Shown: in pieces, positions 40,971 through 47,585 of the stretch
Layout: each line of letters opens with the position of its first letter
Numbering within the stretch: the stretch's first letter is position 1
Assembly (NCBI GenBank): GCA_045531205.1
Contig: JAZSDN010000044.1
Location: 1 to 47,788, forward strand
Source of the DNA: JAZNQL01 sp045531205
Lineage (GTDB): Bacteria > Bacillota > Clostridia > UMGS1883 > UMGS1540
Length of the DNA stretch: 47,788 nt
Direction: 5' to 3'
Translations under genes and position numbers: made by a program
The notes under the pieces: generated by a model
What the model was told of the DNA's origin: nothing
The model's input: only the letters and a program-made list of their open reading frames with translations
Database searches by the model: none

Positions 40971-41141
40971 AGCTAAATTCGCGTTCCGCGAGCTAAATGT
41001 GCTAATGCACGCTAAATTACTTCGTAGCTAAATTGACCTTCGGTCAGCTAAAAAGCGAATTTAATTTAGCTGTTTCGGCAGAAACAATTTAGCTATTGCG
41101 GAGCAATAATTTCGCTTTGCACGAATGTGCAAAATTTAGCT
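40971..41141. repeat. mini-hairpin array A with AGCTAAAT spacers
   Basis: Seven short perfect hairpins alternate with a constant spacer. Hairpins: CGCG-TTC-CGCG, GTGC-TAAT-GCAC, TAC-TTC-GTA, TGACC-TTC-GGTCA, TGTTTC-GGCA-GAAACA, ATTGC-GGA-GCAAT, TTGCAC-GAAT-GTGCAA. The first five spacers are AGCTAAAT or a near copy (40971, 40991, 41011, 41026, 41046). The last four are its reverse complement ATTTAGCT or a near copy (41064, 41087, 41108, 41134). The flip is near 41052-41063, so the whole block is one palindrome with hairpin side branches. Stem sequences differ from unit to unit. No reading frame is supported. Confidence 0.85.
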
Positions 41142-41178
41142 AAATCACTTTGCATCATTATTGTTCTGCCTTGCCATG

Positions 41179-41210
41179 AAAAAAGACTATTCTTCGGAAT
41201 AGTCTTTTTT
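41179..41210. terminator. UUCG-capped terminator-like hairpin between the arrays
   Basis: GACTATTC-TTCG-GAATAGTC (41185-41204) with six As before and six Ts after. The C(UUCG)G cap is an exceptionally stable tetraloop. It precedes array B exactly as the tRNA terminator precedes array A. Confidence 0.85.
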
Positions 41211-41212
41211 CA

Positions 41213-41357
41213 ATGAAGTGTTCCTAAGGAACATTAAGTAGCCTGCGGCTATGAAGTCGCTTCGCTAATGAAGTGTTGCTACTGCAACATTAAGGAACGC
41301 TTTACTTCATAGTGGCAAAGCCACTGCTTCATATTTGCCGAATGGCAAATACTTCAT
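41213..41357. repeat. mini-hairpin array B with ATGAAGT spacers
   Basis: Same design as array A with another spacer. Forward spacers ATGAAGT or ATTAAGT are at 41213, 41233, 41251, 41268 and 41289 (partial). Reverse-complement spacers ACTTCAT or GCTTCAT are at 41304, 41326 and 41351. Hairpins between them: GTTCC-TAA-GGAAC, AGCC-TGC-GGCT, a weak GC-TTC-GC, GTTGC-TACT-GCAAC, AGTGGC-AAA-GCCACT, ATTTGCC-GAAT-GGCAAAT. The orientation flips once near 41295-41303. Its spacer is unrelated to that of array A. Confidence 0.85.
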
Positions 41358-41409
41358 TTACAATTTTGTGTTTTTATGTTATTCTCAAATTTGAAGGTAG
41401 GTGGTTTAA

Positions 41410-41714
41410 TTGCACGAAGATAAATTATCGGTTAAATCTATGGATTTTGCAGTAGAAATCATAAATCTTGTTAAAGAGTTAAAATCTAAAAAAGAAAGCA
41501 TTATTTCAAATCAAATCGGAAGAAGCGGGACATCCATAGGTGCTAACATTCGAGAAGCCCACTATGCTCACTGAACTGCTGATTTTATAGCAAAACTTCA
41601 AATTGCATTAAAAGAATCAATGGAGCTACATTCAAAACTCTTAGTTCTCAATGTGCAAGCATAAGAGTGATGCTTATCTCGTCCGTTAACACCGTAAAGA
41701 AAAATAACACCTGA
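41410..41714 (+). pseudogene. broken four-helix-bundle (S23/IVP family) gene
   Basis: From TTG 41410 (GGTGG upstream) the frame gives SMDFAVEIINLVKELK, then IGRSGTSIGANIREAHYAH and ADFIAKLQIALKES. This is the recognisable core of the small four-helix-bundle family first noted in 23S rRNA intervening sequences; the Avd protein of diversity-generating retroelements has the same fold. A TGA replaces one codon after HYAH. The end of the family, CASIRVMLISSVNTVKKNN, is in another frame (to 41714), and the segment between is shortened. So the gene has a stop, a frameshift and probably a small deletion. It directly follows the two hairpin arrays. Confidence 0.82.
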
Positions 41715-41747
41715 TTTACAACGGTTAACCAGATGTGGTTTTTTTCA
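41704..41747 (+). terminator. imperfect terminator after the four-helix-bundle pseudogene
   Basis: AACACCTG and CAGATGTGGTT can pair with bulges and are followed by seven Ts. Pairing is weak, so this is tentative. Confidence 0.35.
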
Positions 41748-41814
41748 GTAAAAATTTTGACATTTTATTTTATCTGTGATAGTATAAATAGCAGTTAAGA
41801 GAGGAGAAAACCTT

Positions 41815-43182
41815 ATGAAACCAAATCTTAAAAATTTTAAAGTAACCCCGTCAATTGTTATGGCAGATAAAGAAAGCGTTATAACCATAAAAAGCCTTGA
41901 CGGACTTTTTAGGTTTTATGATGATGTTACATACGAAGTAAGCATTGCTCCTATTGACGAGTCTGATGTACCTCTTGATGAAGAAATGACACTGTTAGGC
42001 TTTAAGAAAAACCGAAAGGTACAGCTTGTAAAACCCGAAAATGGCGTTCTGCGTGTTAAATACTATTTTTCGGGCGAGCAGGAATGGTGTATACATATAA
42101 GCACAAAAGAATATAAACCTCACCTTAATCCTCTTTACGAAAAGGTAGCCAAAAAGGCACCTGCGTGGAATGTGTTTATAACAGCGCCTGAAGACGGAAT
42201 AGATGTTTACATTTATTCACTTAAAGAAGATTTGTATAACAAAAAAGTTATGCGTGGCGATTTGCATATACATACCTCGGGCTCCGACGGAAGAGAAAGC
42301 CCCGAGTATACCGCAGCAGCATACAGAAAAGCAGGTTTTGATTTTATTGCCGTTACAGACCATAATGTGTTTAATACATCACAAGAGGCAGAAAAAAAGC
42401 TTGAATTTATAAAAAACTTCAAAATTCTTCGTGGAGAAGAGGTTCATAACGGCTACGCAGGTTATTTTCACATGGTAAACATAGGCGGAAATTACAGCAT
42501 AAACGAAATATATTTAAATAACCCAGACCGTGTCGAACAGGAGGTAGCACAGCTTGAAGGGGAAATAGAAGTTCCCGAAAATTTAGATAAAAAGGAATAT
42601 CTGCACAGAGTATGGCTTTACCGAGAAATCAAAAAAAGCGGAGGGTATGCAATTTATCCGCATCCGTACTGGTATATAGGTCATTACCATACACCTACAA
42701 AAATGAGTAAAGCCATTATGCAAAATGGCTTGTGCGACGCGTTTGAAATTTTGGGCGGATGCACATCTGAAGGGAATAATATGCAGGTTCTTTTATATAA
42801 CGAGTTAAAAGAACAGGGCCTTAAAATGCCTGTAGTAGGCTCGTCTGATTCGCACTCTGTATTAAGCGGAAAACCTTATTTTACTTATGCTTCAACAATT
42901 GTATTTGCAGATGAATCTGATATTATAAATGCAATTTCAAAAGGATACAGCGTTGCTGTAGAATCTGTAAAAGGCGAAAGTAATCGTGTTTACGGACAGT
43001 GGCGTCTTGCAAGATATACACAGTTCCTTTTAAACAATTATTTTCCAATTCATAATGAGTTTTGCTTTGCATCTGGACTTTTTATGGAAGACTACGTCCA
43101 CGGCGAAGAAGAACTTAAAATTATGATAGAAAAAACTGAAGAAAAGCTTATAAAATTCAATAAAGAATTTTTTGGCAGATAA
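41815..43182 (+). CDS. PHP-domain metal-dependent phosphoesterase-like protein
   Basis: A 455-residue protein. About 145 residues of beta-rich sequence precede a PHP domain beginning MRGDLHIHTSGSDGRESPE (from about 146). This gives the metal-binding H-x-H-T and SDG, then AVTDHN, RGEEVH, IYPHPYW and GSSDSHS. PHP domains hydrolyse phosphoesters with a metal cluster (histidinol phosphate, RNA ends, DNA proofreading). This longer form with an N-terminal domain is usually annotated only as PHP. GAGAGGAG precedes the ATG. It is not clearly linked to the thi operon, which has its own promoter. Confidence 0.85.
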   Translation: MKPNLKNFKVTPSIVMADKESVITIKSLDGLFRFYDDVTYEVSIAPIDESDVPLDEEMTLLGFKKNRKVQLVKPENGVLRVKYYFSGEQEWCIHISTKEYKPHLNPLYEKVAKKAPAWNVFITAPEDGIDVYIYSLKEDLYNKKVMRGDLHIHTSGSDGRESPEYTAAAYRKAGFDFIAVTDHNVFNTSQEAEKKLEFIKNFKILRGEEVHNGYAGYFHMVNIGGNYSINEIYLNNPDRVEQEVAQLEGEIEVPENLDKKEYLHRVWLYREIKKSGGYAIYPHPYWYIGHYHTPTKMSKAIMQNGLCDAFEILGGCTSEGNNMQVLLYNELKEQGLKMPVVGSSDSHSVLSGKPYFTYASTIVFADESDIINAISKGYSVAVESVKGESNRVYGQWRLARYTQFLLNNYFPIHNEFCFASGLFMEDYVHGEEELKIMIEKTEEKLIKFNKEFFGR

Positions 43183-43189
43183 AAAACAC

Positions 43190-43218
43190 TTGCAAAAATT
43201 AAAAAGATAGTGTAAAAT
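43190..43218 (+). promoter_or_regulatory. promoter of the thi operon
   Basis: TTGCAA (43190-43195), 17-bp spacer, TAAAAT (43213-43218), followed by the TPP aptamer. Confidence 0.8.
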
Positions 43219-43233
43219 ATACTTACAATTAAA

Positions 43234-43335
43234 CAGCGGGGAGCTTGTGAGCAAATGCTCAGACAGGCTGAGAGGAAGGTACAACCTTCGACCCATAAAC
43301 CTGATTTGGATAATGCCAACGTAGGGATGCCTGAA
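43234..43335 (+). ncRNA. TPP riboswitch (THI element) aptamer
   Basis: The conserved blocks are all present in order: GCGGGGAGC, CAGGCTGAGAGGAAGG, CGACCC, ACCTGATTTGGATAATGCC and ACGTAGGGA. Thiamine pyrophosphate binding should favour the terminator at 43351-43388 and switch off thiS-thiF-thiG-thiH. Confidence 0.97.
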
Positions 43336-43350
43336 AAATAGTGTATTCAC

Positions 43351-43388
43351 AAGGGAGTTACCAAAAAGGGTAGCTTCCTTTTTTGTTT
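43351..43388 (+). terminator. TPP riboswitch expression platform terminator
   Basis: AAGGGAGTTACC pairs with GGTAGCTTCCTT (some G-U pairs) around a short A-rich loop, followed by a T-run. It ends just before the thiS ribosome binding site. Confidence 0.85.
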
Positions 43389-43403
43389 TCCGGAGGTGAA
43401 AAA

Positions 43404-43598
43404 ATGGTAAAAATAAATGGAGAATACTTTGATATTGCGGGCAAAACGCTTGCAGAATATCTGGCAGATACAAGCTATGATATCAAGCGCATAGCAGTTG
43501 AGCGAAACGGCGATATTGTGCCTAAATCGCAGTATGACAAAACAGTGATGGCAGATGGCGACAGCATTGAAGTTGTAAGCTTTGTAGGAGGTGGTTAA
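43404..43598 (+). CDS. thiS: sulfur carrier protein ThiS
   Basis: A 64-residue ubiquitin-like sulfur carrier for thiazole synthesis. It ends in VGGG; the C-terminal Gly-Gly carries the thiocarboxylate. I start at ATG 43404 after GGAGGTG. The stop overlaps the ribosome binding region of thiF, so the two are coupled. Confidence 0.95.
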   Translation: MVKINGEYFDIAGKTLAEYLADTSYDIKRIAVERNGDIVPKSQYDKTVMADGDSIEVVSFVGGG

Positions 43599-43599
43599 T

Positions 43600-44235
43600 T
43601 TGATTCCGACAAAAGAAGAAATGATAGATGCCTTGCAAAAAAGACATGGGGAAAAACTTCAAACCGCTTTTTCGTCGGCAACTGTTGCCGTGTGCGGACT
43701 TGGCGGACTTGGCTCGAATATTGCAATAGCTCTTGCGCGTGCTGGGATAGGCAAGCTTATACTTATTGATTTTGACAGAGTGGATATAACAAACCTTCAT
43801 CGTCAGCAATACAAAGCTTCGCAGATAGGGGAATATAAAACCCTGGCACTTGCCGAAAATATTTGCGAAATTGCACCCTATACAGCACTTGAAGTACATA
43901 CTGCCCGCATTAACGAAAACAATTTAATAGAGTTACTTAGCAATGCCGACATAATATGCGAAGCGTTTGACAACGCCGAAAGCAAAGCCATGCTTGCAAA
44001 TGCAGTTTTGGAAGCAATGCCCGATAAATTTCTTGTAGCGGCATCGGGCATGGCAGGGCTTGGTAGTGCTAACAGTATTAAAACACGTAAGATAACAAAG
44101 CACTTTTATCTTTGCGGAGATGAGGTTAGTGAACTTGCAGAAAGCTTTAGTTTATTTTCTTCCCGTGTTATGCTATGTGCGGGACATCAGGCGCATACAG
44201 TGCTTCGTATTCTGGCAAACGAATTTGAAGTATAA
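43600..44235 (+). CDS. thiF: ThiS adenylyltransferase ThiF
   Basis: A 211-residue E1-like enzyme that adenylates the ThiS C-terminus so sulfur can be loaded. The nucleotide loop GLGGLGSN is at about 33-40, and the DFDRVDITNLHRQQY segment is diagnostic of the ThiF/MoeB family. The C-terminal zinc cysteines of E. coli ThiF are not evident, as in shorter clostridial forms. The start is TTG 43600, 5-6 nt after GGAGGTGG; the GTG at 43591 lies inside that site. Confidence 0.92.
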   Translation: MIPTKEEMIDALQKRHGEKLQTAFSSATVAVCGLGGLGSNIAIALARAGIGKLILIDFDRVDITNLHRQQYKASQIGEYKTLALAENICEIAPYTALEVHTARINENNLIELLSNADIICEAFDNAESKAMLANAVLEAMPDKFLVAASGMAGLGSANSIKTRKITKHFYLCGDEVSELAESFSLFSSRVMLCAGHQAHTVLRILANEFEV

Positions 44236-44253
44236 AGAAAGAAGGAATATAAA

Positions 44254-45024
44254 ATGAACAACGATAAACTTGTTATAGGCGGCTATGAATTTAATTCCCG
44301 CTTTATCCTCGGCTCGGGTAAATATTCGCTGAGCCTTATTGAGGCAGCGGTAAAATACGCAGGTGCCGAAATAATTACTCTTGCAGTACGCAGGGCAAAT
44401 ACAAAAGAAGACGAGAACATTCTGGACTATATCCCCAAAAAAATCACTCTTTTGCCAAATACAAGCGGTGCAAGAAATGCCAAAGAGGCAGTTCGCATAG
44501 CAAGACTTGCAAGAGAGCTCGGCTGCGGCAACTTTGTAAAAATCGAAATAATGCGTGATTCGAAGTATCTTCTTCCCGATAATTACGAAACAGTAAAAGC
44601 AACCGAAATACTTGCAACCGAGGGCTTTGTTGTTATGCCCTATATGTATCCCGACTTAAATATTGCACGTGACCTTGTAAATGCAGGGGCAGCTGCGGTT
44701 ATGCCGCTTGCCTCTCCCATAGGTTCAAATAAAGGACTTGCAACAAAGGAGTTTATACAAATTCTTATAGATGAAATTGATTTGCCTGTTATAGTCGACG
44801 CAGGTATTGGCAGACCTTCCCAGGCATGTGAGGCTATGGAAATGGGAGCGGCAGCCATTATGGCAAATACAGCATTGGCAACTGCAGGCGACCTTCCCAT
44901 GATGGCTGAAGCCTTCAGGCAGGCAATTGAAGCAGGACGAAAAGCATACCTTTCGGGACTTGGCAGAGTGCTTAGCCGTGGTGCTTGTGCATCGGATCCC
45001 CTTACAGGATTTTTGCACGATTAA
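44254..45024 (+). CDS. thiG: thiazole synthase ThiG
   Basis: A 256-residue TIM-barrel enzyme that condenses deoxyxylulose phosphate, dehydroglycine and ThiS thiocarboxylate into the thiazole phosphate. It has SRFILGSGKY-like FILGSGKYS, LPNTSGARNAKEAV, VKIEIM, VMPYMYPD, PLASPIGSNKG and VDAGIGRPSQA. Length is normal. It lies 18 bp after thiF. Confidence 0.97.
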   Translation: MNNDKLVIGGYEFNSRFILGSGKYSLSLIEAAVKYAGAEIITLAVRRANTKEDENILDYIPKKITLLPNTSGARNAKEAVRIARLARELGCGNFVKIEIMRDSKYLLPDNYETVKATEILATEGFVVMPYMYPDLNIARDLVNAGAAAVMPLASPIGSNKGLATKEFIQILIDEIDLPVIVDAGIGRPSQACEAMEMGAAAIMANTALATAGDLPMMAEAFRQAIEAGRKAYLSGLGRVLSRGACASDPLTGFLHD

Positions 45025-45035
45025 GAGGAGGGTAT

Positions 45036-46289
45036 ATGGAAAACAATTTTTTTATAGACTCTGACTTATTGTCGGACAAAGCTCTTGAAAAAAAGCACAG
45101 AATAGAAACAGACCCCACTTCGCGCATAAATCACATGGAATACCTTCCCGGCATGGAAAAAATTGAATCAAATATTTGTGCAAGTGTAATGGAATATATG
45201 AACAGCTTTGACTATTCAAAATATACTGCAAAGGATGTAAAGACAGCATTAGAGCACGAAATATGCTCTATAGAGGACTTTAAAGCATTGCTTTCTCCTG
45301 CGGCAGAACCGTTTTTGGAAGATATGGCACAAAGGGCAAAACTTGAAACGAGCAAGCATTTTGGTAATACTGTTTATCTTTTTACGCCTCTTTATATTGC
45401 TAATTACTGCGAAAACTATTGCGTTTATTGTGGATTTAACTGTTATAACAATATAAAACGTATGAAGCTTACAATGGAACAAATTGAACATGAAATGAAG
45501 ATAATTGCCGACAGCGGTATGGAAGAAATCCTTATTTTAACAGGAGAAAGCCGAAGCTACAGCGATATAAATTACATAGGAGAAGCGTGTAAAAAAGCAA
45601 CAAAATATTTCCGTATGGTAGGGCTTGAAATATATCCTGTCAATACCGATGAATACCGCTACCTGCACCAATGCGGAGCCGACTATGTAACAGTATTTCA
45701 GGAAACCTACGATACCGATAAATACGAAAAACTACATCTTTTAGGACATAAACGTATATGGCCTTACCGTTTTGATGCACAGGAGCGTGCACTTATGGCG
45801 GGTATGCGAGGAGTGGCATTTTCGGCACTGCTCGGTCTTTCTGATTTTAGAAAGGATGCACTGGCAACGGCTCTTCATGCTTATTTTTTGCAACGCAAAT
45901 ATCCTCATGCCGAAATATCTCTTTCGTGTCCAAGACTTCGTCCCATTATTAATAACAATAAAATAAATCCGCTTGATGTAGGGGAAAAGCAGCTTTGCCA
46001 AATAGTTTGTGCGTATCGCATTTTTTTGCCTTTTGCAGGGATTACTGTATCTTCAAGAGAGAGTGCCTCCTTCCGCAACGGCATTGTTAAAATTGCAGCC
46101 ACAAAGGTTTCGGCAGGTGTATCTACAGGTATAGGCGACCATCAAAGCAAATACAGCGGAAAAAAGTCGGATAGTACGCAGGGCGACGAGCAGTTTGAAA
46201 TTGACGATAACCGCAGTCTTGACAAAATGTATAAGGATATTGCCGACGAAGGCTTGCAACCCGTTTTAAACGATTATATTTATGGGTAG
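45036..46289 (+). CDS. thiH: 2-iminoacetate synthase ThiH (radical SAM)
   Basis: A 417-residue radical SAM enzyme that cleaves tyrosine to dehydroglycine for thiazole synthesis, the anaerobic route. The cluster ligands are Cys125, Cys129 and Cys132 in CENYCVYCGF. TGESRS, VFQETYD and SSRESASFRNG are family-typical. I start at ATG 45036 after GAGGAGG. The stop codon lies 1-2 bp from the apparent edge of an IS, so the final residues (DYIYG) might have been altered. No thiE or thiD follows. Confidence 0.94.
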   Translation: MENNFFIDSDLLSDKALEKKHRIETDPTSRINHMEYLPGMEKIESNICASVMEYMNSFDYSKYTAKDVKTALEHEICSIEDFKALLSPAAEPFLEDMAQRAKLETSKHFGNTVYLFTPLYIANYCENYCVYCGFNCYNNIKRMKLTMEQIEHEMKIIADSGMEEILILTGESRSYSDINYIGEACKKATKYFRMVGLEIYPVNTDEYRYLHQCGADYVTVFQETYDTDKYEKLHLLGHKRIWPYRFDAQERALMAGMRGVAFSALLGLSDFRKDALATALHAYFLQRKYPHAEISLSCPRLRPIINNNKINPLDVGEKQLCQIVCAYRIFLPFAGITVSSRESASFRNGIVKIAATKVSAGVSTGIGDHQSKYSGKKSDSTQGDEQFEIDDNRSLDKMYKDIADEGLQPVLNDYIYG

Positions 46290-46337
46290 TGTAAAGTAAA
46301 AATGAAAGACTAGCATAACAATTTCACAAAATATCGG

Positions 46338-46462
46338 TGATTTTCGCCCGAAAGCTTGTAAATGCTCGTCTGCGATTAGTCAAGGGTAAAAATGAACGTG
46401 CTAAAGCACGCCCTATGACAAATCACAGAGCGACCATTTGAATATTAGTTAGGCGAAAATCA
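46338..46462. other. nested 125-nt palindrome beside the transposase gene
   Basis: The outer arms TGATTTTCGCC (46338-46348) and GGCGAAAATCA (46452-46462) are perfect. Inside, GATTAGTCAAGGG pairs imperfectly with CCCTATGACAAATC, flanked by CGTCTG with CAGAGCG, and at the tip CGTGC-TAAA-GCACG is perfect. The right outer arm overlaps the last codon and stop of the transposase. It may be the IS end structure or a terminator. Confidence 0.6.
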
Positions 46463-47482
46463 GGATACGAGTAACAAAGAATTTTGTTGCCGTTCTGAGT
46501 ATTTCAAGCCAGCAACCTGAGCAGGTGTAAGATTAGATAAGGAACTATGAGGTCTGATGAAGTTGTAAAAGAAAACAAACATCATAATCATAGAATTGGC
46601 ACTTTCAAAGGAATTAAAGCCGTATCTTGTCTTGTACCAATATTTAAACTGTTTGTTAAAAGCTTCAATAACATTGTTGGAGATGTCATCTTTAAAGCTT
46701 GCGACTCTAATATGTTTAACATCAAAGATGGCTTTGGTTGGTACTTTGTAAGCTGAATAACGGTCAGTAACAATAGCATTAGGTTTGCCGTATTGTTTTA
46801 CATTATCAAACAAGCAGAAAGCTTGTGGAGAATCTCTGTGAGGTGATAGGTGGAACCCTAAAACAAATCTTGTTTCGCTATCAATGATAAACCAAATGTA
46901 ATACTTTTCACCTAAGATTTTGACAACAGTTTCATCAGCGTGCCACTCATCGGAGTCAAAGTTCATAGCAGGCATAAGAGTAAGCATTTTGGAGTGAAAT
47001 ATAGGAGCAAATTTTTTACACCAATCACTGACAGTAACGTGAGAAACCTTGATGTTATATAAAATTTTAAGCATTAGGGCAATCTTACGAAAAGAAGTAC
47101 CACCTATGTAAAACATTGTTAAAGCGGTAATTACAAGATGTATGCTATGCCGCATACGCTTAAAGTTATTTTTGCCTATGATATTAGACATAGACGGAGG
47201 AAGCTTCACAGTAGGTTTAGCTTGAAAGAAAGAATGATTACATTTCTTATCCGAGCAACGATAATTTGAATAATCATCGTAATCGTGATGAAGAAATGAA
47301 CACTTGCCACAAATAGGGCAAGAAGGATATTTGCGAGGATTATCCTTTTTAGGTGTATCTGGAGCAAATTGATGCAAACAATCACGGCATTGGTATTTTT
47401 GATTACCAAACTTATCTTTGCCGTATTTATAAAGTGAATGGGAGTTGCACCGAGGGCAACAATGTGATATAATTTTTACCAT
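46460..47482 (-). CDS. DDE transposase with two N-terminal zinc ribbons (IS6/IS240-like)
   Basis: A 340-residue transposase. Two zinc-ribbon-like modules open the protein (C9-x2-C12...C32-x2-C35 and C55-x2-C58...C76-x4-C81). A helix-turn-helix-like segment follows (about 125-155). The RNase-H-fold DDE core has Asp183 (WHADET), Asp240 (IVTDRYSAY) and Glu273 (NNVIEAFNKQ), which resembles the IS6/IS240-type core. The reading frame looks intact. A TTGAGA-17-TATAAT promoter (47569-47541) and an AAAGGAG site precede the ATG, so the element may be active. Confidence 0.82.
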   Translation of the reverse strand: MVKIISHCCPRCNSHSLYKYGKDKFGNQKYQCRDCLHQFAPDTPKKDNPRKYPSCPICGKCSFLHHDYDDYSNYRCSDKKCNHSFFQAKPTVKLPPSMSNIIGKNNFKRMRHSIHLVITALTMFYIGGTSFRKIALMLKILYNIKVSHVTVSDWCKKFAPIFHSKMLTLMPAMNFDSDEWHADETVVKILGEKYYIWFIIDSETRFVLGFHLSPHRDSPQAFCLFDNVKQYGKPNAIVTDRYSAYKVPTKAIFDVKHIRVASFKDDISNNVIEAFNKQFKYWYKTRYGFNSFESANSMIMMFVFFYNFIRPHSSLSNLTPAQVAGLKYSERQQNSLLLVS

Positions 47483-47540
47483 GAGATCTTGTTCTCCTTT
47501 CTCTGATTTTCAGGGAGGTAATTGGTTTTGTGGTGAAACT

Positions 47541-47569
47541 ATTATACCATAAGGAGTTCAAGGTCTCAA
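47541..47569 (-). promoter_or_regulatory. transposase promoter
   Basis: On the minus strand TTGAGA (47569-47564), 17-bp spacer, TATAAT (47546-47541); the -35 lies in the presumed terminal inverted repeat. Confidence 0.75.
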
Positions 47570-47585
47570 TTTTCATTTAACTTAA

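Noticed and set aside
40971..41357. CRISPR array
   Set aside because: The constant unit is only 7-8 nt, the intervening pieces are self-complementary hairpins of 9-18 nt, the spacer flips orientation, and there is no cas gene.
40971..41357. Integron attC sites or REP/BIME repeats
   Set aside because: No integrase or attC core sites, and stems differ in sequence from unit to unit, unlike REP elements whose stems are conserved.
46338..46462. Self-splicing intron or structured riboswitch
   Set aside because: The structure is a simple nested palindrome without known aptamer or ribozyme core blocks, and it abuts an IS transposase.
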